This document shows positions 36,379 through 44,015 of a DNA stretch of 64,000 nucleotides, in pieces. Made by a program: the position numbers and the translations under genes. The notes under the pieces are model-generated. The model did no database searches. It had not been told where the DNA came from and saw only the letters and a program-made list of their open reading frames with translations. This stretch comes from Longimicrobiales bacterium (GTDB lineage Bacteria; Gemmatimonadota; Gemmatimonadetes; Longimicrobiales; Gaopeijiaceae), in contig JAPKBW010000005.1 in assembly GCA_028823235.1 (NCBI GenBank), positions 62,001 to 126,000 of the forward strand. The letters are read 5' to 3'. Within the stretch, counting starts at the first letter, position 1; every line of letters begins with the position of its first letter.

Positions 36379-37278
36379 ATGCCACACGGCATGGATCACG
36401 CCGCAGTCCGCACCCAGCCTAAAGGTTCACGGCCCAGGGCATACTACGAGCTGACAAAGCCGGGTATCGTTGGGTACGTGATGGTCACGGCGGGTGCGAG
36501 CGCCTTCGTGGGCACTAACGGTGACCTGAGTCTGGCGACCGCCATTCACACCATTTTCGGCACCGGACTCGCGACAGCGGGCGCACTTTCGCTCAACCAG
36601 TACGTAGAGCGGGACGCGGACGCGGTGATGCACCGTACACGCGGCCGGCCCCTGCCGACCGGACGGCTCGAGCCCATGGAAGCGCTCGCGTTCGGCAGCG
36701 CCCTGCTGATGGGTGGACTCATCTATCTGGCTCTCTTCCTGGGTGCGCTTCCCGCGCTGCTCACGGCAGCGAGCGCTCTTCTGTATCACGCGGTCTACAC
36801 GCCGCTCAAGAGCCGGTCCTACATGGCGACGCTGGCCGGCTCGGTGCCGGGCGCGCTCCCGATGCTCATCGGGTGGACAGCCGGAACCGGCACGATCAAT
36901 CAGGGTGGACTCGCCCTTTTTGCGATCGGATACTTGTGGCAACTACCTCACGTGCTCGGCCTCGCATGGATGCTCCGGGAGGACTACGCGCGCGTCGGCT
37001 TTCAGCTCATCCCGCAGGGCGGAGCCCGGTCGATCGGGCTGCAGATGATCGCCGCGACTGGCCTCCTGATCCCTGTAAGCTGGTTGCCGTCTCTGCTCGG
37101 CTACACAGGAACTCCATATCTCGTCGGCGCCACGCTGCTCGGAGCAGCCTTTCTGGCGTCCGCGGTGCGGGCGACCATGAACATGACGGAGGAATCGGCG
37201 CGGCGCGTCTTCCTGACGTCGCTGCTTTATCATCCGCTCCTGCTCTGCCTGATGGTGTTCGACGCGATGAGGCTGTGA
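36379..37278 (+). CDS. ctaB: Protoheme IX farnesyltransferase (heme O synthase)
   Basis: 299 residues, UbiA-superfamily prenyltransferase. The first Asp motif is NQYVERDADAVMHRTRGRPL and the second helix pair has YHAVYTPLKSRSYMATLAGS. LALFAIGYLWQLPHVLGLAWM and nine or so membrane helices complete the pattern. It adds farnesyl to heme b to give heme o for terminal oxidases. No cytochrome oxidase genes are adjacent, which is unusual. The start lacks a ribosome site and sits just behind a terminator hairpin; ATG 36391 is an alternative. Confidence 0.93.
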   Translation: MPHGMDHAAVRTQPKGSRPRAYYELTKPGIVGYVMVTAGASAFVGTNGDLSLATAIHTIFGTGLATAGALSLNQYVERDADAVMHRTRGRPLPTGRLEPMEALAFGSALLMGGLIYLALFLGALPALLTAASALLYHAVYTPLKSRSYMATLAGSVPGALPMLIGWTAGTGTINQGGLALFAIGYLWQLPHVLGLAWMLREDYARVGFQLIPQGGARSIGLQMIAATGLLIPVSWLPSLLGYTGTPYLVGATLLGAAFLASAVRATMNMTEESARRVFLTSLLYHPLLLCLMVFDAMRL

Positions 37279-37329
37279 CAGTACCGTCTAGCTGACCGCA
37301 CCATCTGACTCCGCACCAAGAGGATTGAT

Positions 37330-38517
37330 GTGATCTGTCCAAGCGTTCGTCGGCTCTTCATCGCGACACTACTGATCACGGCGTGCGCTGTGACTCCCGG
37401 AGCTACCCACGGTCAGGACCTGGACCGGCCCCGAGCACGAGACCTCGGCATCGTCGTAGGGGTCTTCGATCCGGGAACGCACAACGCGATCACCGATGTA
37501 GCCGGGGTCCGAGTCGGACACACGACCGTCATCGAAGAGCCAAACGTGCGCACGGGGGTGACCGCCATCCTTCCACACTCGGGCAACGCCTACCTGTCAC
37601 GCGTTCCCGCAGCAATCCACGTCGGCAACGGGTACGGAAAGCTTCTCGGAGTGACCCAAGTCCGAGAACTCGGAGAAATGGAGACGCCGATTCTGCTCAC
37701 GTGTACGCTGTGTGTATGGAAGGCAGCGGACGCCATGGTCGAGTGGATGATCGGTCTCGATGGCATGGAAGCGGTCCGTTCTCTGAACGCCCTAGTGGGC
37801 GAAACGAACGATGGTGGTCTCAACGACATCCGCCGACGACCCATCACGCCCGAGCATGTTGTCGCAGCGCTCGAGAACGCTTCGGCCGGTCCGGTAGTCG
37901 AGGGTGCAATCGGAGCCGGTGCTGGCACGGTCGCGTTCGGCTGGAAAGGTGGGATCGGGACGAGCAGCCGAGTGCTCCCCGAGAGCCTTGGCGGCTATAC
38001 CATAGGGGTCCTCGTGCAGTCTAATTTCGGCGGCATCCTCCAGATCGATGGAGCGCCGGTCGGTCAGGAACTCGGCCAGTACGCCTTCTCCTCCCAGGTC
38101 GGATCTGATGCAGACTATGACCCACGGGCTGATGTGCAGGAGTGGGGTTCGATCATGATGGTCGTAGCCACCGATGCGCCGCTCTCCGACCGCAATCTGG
38201 AGCGGGTAGCGCGCAGGGCGGTCATGGGCCTGTCGCGCACCGGCTCTTACGCCAGCAACGGTTCAGGCGACTACGTCATCGCGTTCTCGACCTCCGAAGC
38301 CGTCCGAAGGAGTCCTTCCGGGGGAGTGCGGAGCTTCGACTCGGTCTCGAACGGCGGGATGAGCTCTCTCTTTGAAGCGACCATCGAGGCAACGGAAGAA
38401 GCGATCTACAACTCGCTCTTCAAGGCGGAGACGGTCACCAGCAACGGGATGACCGTTGAGGCGCTCCCCGTCGAAGCCACCGTTGAGATCCTCAGGCGTT
38501 ATGGGGTGGTTCGATGA
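37330..38517 (+). CDS. P1-family (S58, DmpA-type) aminopeptidase, secreted
   Basis: 395 residues from GTG 37330. A signal peptide is visible (LFIATLLITACAVTPGATHG). The S58 body begins ARDLGIVVGVFDPGTHNAIT with VRVGHTT, and contains LGEMETPILLTCTLCVWKAA, GETNDGGLNDIRRRP, FGWKGGIGTSSRVLP and IGVLVQSNFGG. DmpA-type enzymes self-cleave before an internal nucleophile and release N-terminal amino acids. The exported form would act in the periplasm. Its stop overlaps the next gene's start (ATGA), so the alkylmercury-lyase-like gene is translationally coupled to it. Confidence 0.9.
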   Translation: MICPSVRRLFIATLLITACAVTPGATHGQDLDRPRARDLGIVVGVFDPGTHNAITDVAGVRVGHTTVIEEPNVRTGVTAILPHSGNAYLSRVPAAIHVGNGYGKLLGVTQVRELGEMETPILLTCTLCVWKAADAMVEWMIGLDGMEAVRSLNALVGETNDGGLNDIRRRPITPEHVVAALENASAGPVVEGAIGAGAGTVAFGWKGGIGTSSRVLPESLGGYTIGVLVQSNFGGILQIDGAPVGQELGQYAFSSQVGSDADYDPRADVQEWGSIMMVVATDAPLSDRNLERVARRAVMGLSRTGSYASNGSGDYVIAFSTSEAVRRSPSGGVRSFDSVSNGGMSSLFEATIEATEEAIYNSLFKAETVTSNGMTVEALPVEATVEILRRYGVVR

Positions 38518-39185
38518 GCCGACCCAGCGACTTCGACTGGTCGGTCCGAGCACACATCTATCGCAGCTTCGCCGAGACGGGTCAGGCACCGGCGATTCCC
38601 GAACTCGCCGCGCTGGTCAGTGGCACCGAGCACCAGGTTTATACCTCCCTCGAGGTGCTCTTCGCGGCACACGAAGTCGCGCTAAGACACGATGGCGGAG
38701 GCGTCTGGATGGCCAACCCGTTTTCCGGCGTGCCGACGGACTTTGAAGTCGAGACTCCCTCAATGACGTGCTTCTCGCCCTGTGCCTGGGATGCTCTGGG
38801 CGTGGGAGCGATTCTCGACACGGACGCCTGGACGCGCACGCACTGCGCCGAGAGCGGGGAGGCCATGGAATTCGGCGTTCGGGAAGGCCAGGTCGCTGGA
38901 GACGGAGTGATCCACCTGGTCACCCCGATTGGGCAGGCGTGGAAAGACATCGGCTTCACCTGAAGCCACTACCTCGCCTTCCGGTCGGAAGGGCATGTTG
39001 AGCAATGGTTGACCCGCACCGGGCACCCCCGGGGCGCCGTTCTGTCACTCGAGCAGATGTGGGCGCTCGTGCAGCCCTGGTACGCGGGCCGGATATCACC
39101 CTCATGGAGAGGCCGCAGCACGGCACACGCGCAGGCGATTCTCGACGGCGTCGGACTCGAAGGGCCCTTCTGGAAGCTCGGATAG
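38514..39185 (+). CDS. Alkylmercury lyase (MerB)-like protein with in-frame TGA at the second catalytic cysteine; candidate selenoprotein
   Basis: 223 residues if TGA 38961-38963 is read through. Residues 1-80 form a winged-helix-like N-terminus as in MerB (PAIPELAALVSGTEHQVYTS). C90 and D93 sit in FSPCAWDALG and C111 in TRTHCAESG. The spacings C-x2-D and C-x20-C equal those of MerB Cys96, Asp99 and Cys117. Position 150 (TGA) follows DIGFT and precedes SHYLAFRSEGHVEQWL, exactly where MerB has catalytic Cys159 before its FFAS helix. The frame then runs through GAVLSLEQMWALVQPWYAGR and GVGLEGPFWKLG to TAG 39183. A SECIS-like hairpin follows the TGA. Alternatives: nonsense mutation or a sequencing error from TGC. 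MerB cleaves carbon-mercury bonds; relatives may have other substrates. No merA is nearby. Confidence 0.7.
38961..38992 (+). promoter_or_regulatory. Candidate bacterial SECIS element
   Basis: After the TGA (38961-38963), arms CCTTCC (38977-38982) and GGAAGG (38987-38992) form a perfect 6-bp stem closing a GGTC loop (38983-38986). Nineteen bases separate the TGA from the loop. Bacterial SECIS hairpins lie within the coding sequence just behind the UGA and have a G, usually followed by U, in a short apical loop. In E. coli fdhF the loop also contains GGUC at nearly this distance. SelB binding here is inferred, not shown. Confidence 0.6.
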
Positions 39186-39208
39186 TCAGTCCTTTCACCG
39201 AATCCACC

Positions 39209-40414
39209 TCAGGATTCCAGCGCGTACCCCACTCCAGAAGCGAGTACTGACTCGATCTCTTCCCTGGCAAGCCCCGCCTCTTCGAGAACCTCGCGGGTGT
39301 GCTCACCGAAGAGCGGCGCGCCACGATCTGAAACGACGGATCGGTCATCGATCTTCACCGGATTCCCGACGGACCGGACCGGACCAAGCCTGCTGTGATC
39401 GACCTCCAATACCATGTCACGAGCGAGCGTTTGTGGGTGCTCGAGCATCTCTCCAATCGATGCGATCGGCCCCGCGGGGACTCCGGACTCGGTCAAGCGA
39501 GCGAGCCACTCATCAGATTTACGCGCGCGGAATTCCGGCGAAACCTCTTGGATCAGAGCAGGGAGGTTTCGCATCCTGTCCGCGTTGGTGCCGAAGCGTT
39601 CGTCCTCGCCGAGGTCAGGGCGGTCGATCGCCGTTGTCAGGCTGCGCCATGTGCCCTCATTGGACGCACCGACATTGATCCAGCCATCGGACGTTTCGAA
39701 CGCCTGATACGGAGCGGCCAGCGGGTGCGCCGTACCTAACGCACCTGGCGACGTCCCTGACGCGAGCGAAATAGCGCTCTGCCAATACGTGTGCGCGATC
39801 CCGGCCTCCAGCAGAGACGTGTCAACAAGGCGCCCCTGCCCCGTCCTTGCACGCTCGAAGAGCGCGGACGCAATTCCAAAGGCAGCAAGAATACCAGCGG
39901 TGATGTCCGTGACCGGCGCGCCGACCTTCACGGGGCTCCGCCCACCTCCCTCCCCGGTTACGCTCATCAACCCCGAGTAACCTTGCGCAATCAGGTCGAA
40001 TCCACCTTGATCGGCCAACGGCCCGGTGCGCCCGAAGCCAGTGATCTGGCCGTAAACGAGCCGTGGATTCGCCGCCGATAGCGTCGCCCAGTCTAGCCCC
40101 ATCCGCTCCATGGTCCCGACGCGGAAATTCTCGATCACGACATCAGCATCGGCGAGGAGTTTACGGACGATCTCCACGCCCTCCTCGGAGCGCAGATCGA
40201 GAGCGATCCCCCGCTTGCCTCGGTTGAGCATCATGAACGCCGCTGACTCTCCGTCCACATCAGGCGGTACGAAACCCCTCGTCCCATCCCCGTTCGGAAG
40301 CCGTTCGATCTTGATCACGTCGGCGCCCATGTCGGCGAGCATCAGCCCGCAAACCGGGCCAGCCATGATATGCGCCAGCTCGATGACCCGTACGCCCTGG
40401 AGCGGTCCAGTCAT
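39209..40414 (-). CDS. CaiB/BaiF family CoA transferase (type III)
   Basis: 401 residues from ATG 40414, four bases after the crotonase stop; earlier in-frame codons overlap that gene. Landmarks are LQGVRVIELAHIMAGPVCGL, DVIKIERLPNGDGTRG, MMLNRGKRGIALDLRSEEG, VVIENFRVGTMERMGLDW and the nucleophile region GGFDLIAQGYSGLMSVTG, with the catalytic Asp. Type III transferases move CoA between carboxylic acids. It pairs with the crotonase just upstream and a TRAP transporter, which suggests uptake and CoA activation of an organic acid. Its substrate is unknown. Confidence 0.93.
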   Translation of the reverse strand: MTGPLQGVRVIELAHIMAGPVCGLMLADMGADVIKIERLPNGDGTRGFVPPDVDGESAAFMMLNRGKRGIALDLRSEEGVEIVRKLLADADVVIENFRVGTMERMGLDWATLSAANPRLVYGQITGFGRTGPLADQGGFDLIAQGYSGLMSVTGEGGGRSPVKVGAPVTDITAGILAAFGIASALFERARTGQGRLVDTSLLEAGIAHTYWQSAISLASGTSPGALGTAHPLAAPYQAFETSDGWINVGASNEGTWRSLTTAIDRPDLGEDERFGTNADRMRNLPALIQEVSPEFRARKSDEWLARLTESGVPAGPIASIGEMLEHPQTLARDMVLEVDHSRLGPVRSVGNPVKIDDRSVVSDRGAPLFGEHTREVLEEAGLAREEIESVLASGVGYALES

Positions 40415-40418
40415 CAGA

Positions 40419-41198
40419 TCAATGCCCGCGGAAATCGGGGTCCCGCTTCTCGAGAAAGGCACGCCGCCCTTCGAGGTAATCCTCGGTTTCAAAGGCCTCT
40501 TGGGCCTCGTCTCGCTCCGTGTCTCTGACCGGCCGCCGCTCTAGGACCCGGCGAACGAATTTCTTGTGCCAGCGATTCACCAACGGCGCGCCCGTTGCGA
40601 TGCGAGCGACGAGGCCATATCCGTGCTCGACGACGGCAGCATCAGGATGAACGCGGTTCACCAGACCGCATTGCTGAGCCCGTTCCGCGTTGATGAGATC
40701 TCCGGTCAGGAGGATCTCGAGGACGGGAGCCGCTCCGAGGAGTCTCACGAGTGGCTCGAGTTCCTCGTGAGACATCGTGAGCCCGAGGCGATTGATCGGG
40801 GCACCAAAAAGGCTGGACTCACCGCAAACGCGAAGATCACAACATGCCGCGATTTCAAGGCCTCCTCCGACGCACAATCCTTCGATGAGCGCGACGGTGG
40901 GGTGCCTGCACACCCGAATCGCATACATGGCAGCGGCGATTGCGTCCGAGTAGATCCGTACATCCTCCGGAGTTGAACGCTGTGTATCAAAAGCCCGGAT
41001 GTCAGAACCGGCCGAAAACGCCCTCCCTCCAGTGCCCCGAACCGCAATGCACCGCACCTCGTCAATCGCCGAGATCTCACGAAAAGCGGCGGCCACAGCT
41101 ACCCAACCGTCGACGTCAAGAACATTGTGCCGTTCCGGACCATCGAACCGAACGGTCGCGATCGGCGTGTCGACCTCGACGTGAACGAGAGCACTCAT
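40419..41198 (-). CDS. Crotonase family protein lacking the second catalytic glutamate
   Basis: 259 residues from ATG 41198, which overlaps the DctM stop (ATGA). The frame is open much further upstream, but that part lies on DctM and is not protein-like. The oxyanion block is EGLCVGGGLEIAACCDLRV with the first Glu. The second block reads FGAPINRLGLTMSHEELEPL, so the usual P-E-V/I-x-L-G glutamate is replaced. The AGSDIRAF substrate loop is kept. Hydration is therefore doubtful; isomerase, hydrolase or decarboxylase activity is as likely. It belongs with the CoA transferase. Confidence 0.88.
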   Translation of the reverse strand: MSALVHVEVDTPIATVRFDGPERHNVLDVDGWVAVAAAFREISAIDEVRCIAVRGTGGRAFSAGSDIRAFDTQRSTPEDVRIYSDAIAAAMYAIRVCRHPTVALIEGLCVGGGLEIAACCDLRVCGESSLFGAPINRLGLTMSHEELEPLVRLLGAAPVLEILLTGDLINAERAQQCGLVNRVHPDAAVVEHGYGLVARIATGAPLVNRWHKKFVRRVLERRPVRDTERDEAQEAFETEDYLEGRRAFLEKRDPDFRGH

Positions 41199-42481
41199 CG
41201 GTAAAACAGCTCGACCAGCGCCAGCGGGACGATCGGGACGTAGGTGACCAGAAGCAGCATCGCGACGAGTACCGCTACAAAGTACACGTTCACCTTGCTC
41301 ACCTCCCAGATATCCGCCTTCGCGACCGAACACGCGGTCACAAGAACCGAAGCGACCGGTGGGGTCTGCTGACCAATGCCAAGATTGAGCGTCACGATGA
41401 GTCCAAAGTGTACGGGATCGATGCCCGCGGCCTGCACCAGCGGCATCACTATCGGTACTACTAGGATTATCGCTGCGGCCGAGTGAAGAAAGAGTCCGAT
41501 TACCAGGAAGAAGCCGTTGAGGAGCAACAGAATCGCCCACCGCTCCTGCGTGAACGCCATTATACCCTGCGCGACAGCCTGCGGAACGCGCACTTCGGTC
41601 AGGTAATCTCCCAGGAGCGCTGAAGCCGCAACGAGCAGCATGACCACCGCCGTCTGTTGACCACCTTCGAGCATGGCGCGCCGCAGCAGCGGCCAGTCGA
41701 GCTCGCGGTACACAAGACCTCCAATTCCGATGCTGGCCACCACTGCCAGACCAGCGCCCTCGGTTGCGGTCACCCAGCCGGAAAAAATCCCACCAAGGAT
41801 GATGACCGGGAGCAGGAGGGCCCACCCTGCATCTTTGAACGTGTCCCATACCCGCTGAAGCTCGAACGCCTGCTCCCGGGGAAAGTCATGCTTCCGCGCT
41901 AGACCGTAGGCGACCAGCATCATGAGTCCACCACCTAGGACACCGGGAACGATTCCCGCAACGAATAGTTCCACGATCGAGGTCCCGGACATCACCCCAT
42001 AGATGATCATCGGGATCGACGGAGGGATGATGACGGCGAGCGTGGCAGACGACGAAGTCACTGCCGCAGCGAATGCGCGAGAATATCCTTTCTTCTCCAT
42101 CGCAGGGATCAGAATCGAACCCAGCGCCGCGACGTCGGCGACAGCTGACCCAGAAATTTCAGCAAAGAAAAGTGACGCACTGATCGTCACCATTGCGAGT
42201 CCGCCTCGAATGAAGCCAACCATGGCAGAGGCGAACGCGATGAGGCGACGACTGATCCCCGACGCGTTCATGATGGCGCCTGCCAGGATGAAGAGCGGGA
42301 TCGCGATGAGCGGGAACGACGTCGCACCGTCGAACATCACAAGAGCCGCGTTGGGCAGGGATCCAACTCCGCCTGGACCGGTCAGCATCGCGACGATCGC
42401 GACGACCCCTAGAGAGACGGCAATCGGCACTCCGATCAGGACGAGTGCGAAGAGGAGAAGTCCGATCGCGAGAAGGCTCAT
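41195..42481 (-). CDS. dctM: TRAP transporter large permease (DctM)
   Basis: 428 residues and about 12 hydrophobic segments. Family blocks: AIPLFILAGAIMNASGISRR, IPPSIPMIIYGVMSGTSIVE, VAGIVPGVLGGGLMMLVA, GAGLAVVASIGIGGLVY and a C-terminal LGIGQQTPPVASVLVTACSV. TRAP systems import organic acids with sodium using a periplasmic binding protein. It overlaps the small-permease gene by four bases and the crotonase gene on the other side, so all five genes from 43011 to 39209 can be one transcript. The product sits in the inner membrane. Confidence 0.95.
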   Translation of the reverse strand: MSLLAIGLLLFALVLIGVPIAVSLGVVAIVAMLTGPGGVGSLPNAALVMFDGATSFPLIAIPLFILAGAIMNASGISRRLIAFASAMVGFIRGGLAMVTISASLFFAEISGSAVADVAALGSILIPAMEKKGYSRAFAAAVTSSSATLAVIIPPSIPMIIYGVMSGTSIVELFVAGIVPGVLGGGLMMLVAYGLARKHDFPREQAFELQRVWDTFKDAGWALLLPVIILGGIFSGWVTATEGAGLAVVASIGIGGLVYRELDWPLLRRAMLEGGQQTAVVMLLVAASALLGDYLTEVRVPQAVAQGIMAFTQERWAILLLLNGFFLVIGLFLHSAAAIILVVPIVMPLVQAAGIDPVHFGLIVTLNLGIGQQTPPVASVLVTACSVAKADIWEVSKVNVYFVAVLVAMLLLVTYVPIVPLALVELFYR

Positions 42482-42966
42482 CGTGCGCCCTCCTCTTCCT
42501 CTGCAGTCGGGTCCGTGTGAGCCAGCGCCTCCTCCGGGGAGTCCGCATCAGGCCCCGCAAGCACCTCGGGTAGAGAGAGGAGCTGAGCGATGATGAATAG
42601 AATCGCTCCGATCGGGATTACCGACTGAACAAGAGAGGCAGGAACAGCCGGCAGTGACACGAGTGTGGTGCCCCCGAGCACGGAGAGCACTCTCAGGCCG
42701 GCCCAAGCCAGAACACCGAAAAAGGCGATAGTGCAGAACTCACCGACGAGGACCAACGCGGTCCGCGCCTTGCCCGAAAGGCGATCCACCAGAGTCGGCA
42801 TGCCGATATGGGCCCTGTGCAGCGCAGCCAGTGCCGCTCCGTAGTACGTGAGCCACGCGAGCAGAATAGACGCTATCTCGTCATACCAGATGAGAGATGC
42901 GCCAGCCTTCCGGAAGACGATTCCGACCACGACGACCACGGCCAGAGTGATCATCAAGGCGAGCAC
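42478..42966 (-). CDS. dctQ: TRAP transporter small permease (DctQ)
   Basis: At least 162 residues with four membrane segments (VLALMITLAVVVVVGIVFRK; ASILLAWLTYYGAALAALH; LVLVGEFCTIAFFGVLAWAG; VQSVIPIGAILFIIAQLLS). It anchors the interaction between DctM and DctP. The first GTG (42966) begins in the first helix. Codons upstream (RIRSGLQTGLEYV) look like the normal DctQ N-terminus, but no ATG, GTG or TTG starts them. The GGAG just behind the dctP stop would suit an ATT or CTG start. The C-terminus is acidic. Confidence 0.88.
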   Translation of the reverse strand: MLALMITLAVVVVVGIVFRKAGASLIWYDEIASILLAWLTYYGAALAALHRAHIGMPTLVDRLSGKARTALVLVGEFCTIAFFGVLAWAGLRVLSVLGGTTLVSLPAVPASLVQSVIPIGAILFIIAQLLSLPEVLAGPDADSPEEALAHTDPTAEEEEGAR

Positions 42967-43010
42967 AACGTACTCGAGCCCCGTTTGGAGCCCCGACCGA
43001 ATGCGACTCC

Positions 43011-44015
43011 TCAGCGTGAGCCCGCCTGCATCGCGCGTTCGACTCGAGCTTCACCACCCTCGACCGCAGCGGCATACTCGTCGTACATCGAAGCACTGGC
43101 CTCAAGGAACGCACCCTGCGGTGGATCATTCACCGCGACACCTGCCTCCCTGATCTGATCGAGCAGCTCGGAGTCGAGCCGTGCAGCAGTCTCATGTACG
43201 AACGTCTGCGAGGCTCGCGCCTCTTCTTCTAGAATCGCGCGAATCTCAGGTGGCAGGCCATCCCAGCGAGCAGGAGACGTCACGACATAAGCCGGTGTAT
43301 ACACGTGGCCAGTGAGGGACAGGTACTCCTGCACCTCGTACAGTTTCGAACCCCAGATCTGTGCTAGCGGATTCTCCTGCCCATCGATAACACCGGTCTG
43401 CAGCCCGATGAACACCTCGGAAAGCGCCATAGGTGTGGGGTTCGCACCTAGCGCTTGGAAGAGCTTCAGGCGCCATACGCCGCTCGGGGTCCGAAGCTTC
43501 ACACCGTCCAGATCGGCCGGCGTCTCGATTGGCTGCCTGTTGTTGGTCACATGGCGGAAGCCGTTCTCCCAGATCGAAATGATCCGGTACCCGGCAGCCT
43601 CCGCGAGCGGGACGAGATCAGGCCAGACGACATCCTCTTCAATCGCCCGCATGTGGGCCCGGTCGCGCACGAGATAGGGCATTTCAAACAGGCCAAATTC
43701 GTCGACCTGTGACGACATGATCGTCGAGGGCAATGCGAAATCGACGGTACCGAGCTTGATCTTCTGCAAGAGAAGTTCGTCCCCACCAAGCTGACTCGAG
43801 CCGTAAGTGATGACCTCCCAACCTTCGGGGAGTCTCTCGTTGGCACGGCGCGCGAACTCGTCGGCAGAAAGCGCGAAGAGAGAGCCAGGCTCGCCAACGT
43901 GCCCGAACTTCAGCTCTCGCGGAGTTGTCGCGTCCTGGGCACATCCTGTAGTGACCAGCATGGCGGTAAGAGCGAGTGCGGACAATCGGAAGGAGACTTG
44001 AGATCTCGTATTCAT
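43011..44015 (-). CDS. dctP: TRAP transporter substrate-binding protein (DctP), lipoprotein
   Basis: 334 residues. The signal ends in a lipobox (LVTTGCAQ), so the protein is likely anchored. Body landmarks: GEPGSLFALSADEFARRANE, SSQLGGDELLLQKIKLGTVD, ENGFRHVTNNRQPIETPADL and DGVKLRTP, which carries the conserved Arg that binds the substrate carboxylate. MALSEVFIGLQTGVIDGQEN follows. The ATG overlaps the stop of the upstream aminotransferase (ATGA). The ligand is probably a mono- or dicarboxylate. Confidence 0.94.
   Translation of the reverse strand: MNTRSQVSFRLSALALTAMLVTTGCAQDATTPRELKFGHVGEPGSLFALSADEFARRANERLPEGWEVITYGSSQLGGDELLLQKIKLGTVDFALPSTIMSSQVDEFGLFEMPYLVRDRAHMRAIEEDVVWPDLVPLAEAAGYRIISIWENGFRHVTNNRQPIETPADLDGVKLRTPSGVWRLKLFQALGANPTPMALSEVFIGLQTGVIDGQENPLAQIWGSKLYEVQEYLSLTGHVYTPAYVVTSPARWDGLPPEIRAILEEEARASQTFVHETAARLDSELLDQIREAGVAVNDPPQGAFLEASASMYDEYAAAVEGGEARVERAMQAGSR

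Noticed and set aside
41199-41849. Upstream extension of the 40419 crotonase frame
   Set aside because: It lies wholly within dctM on another frame; the ATG at 41198 overlaps the dctM stop as expected for an operon.
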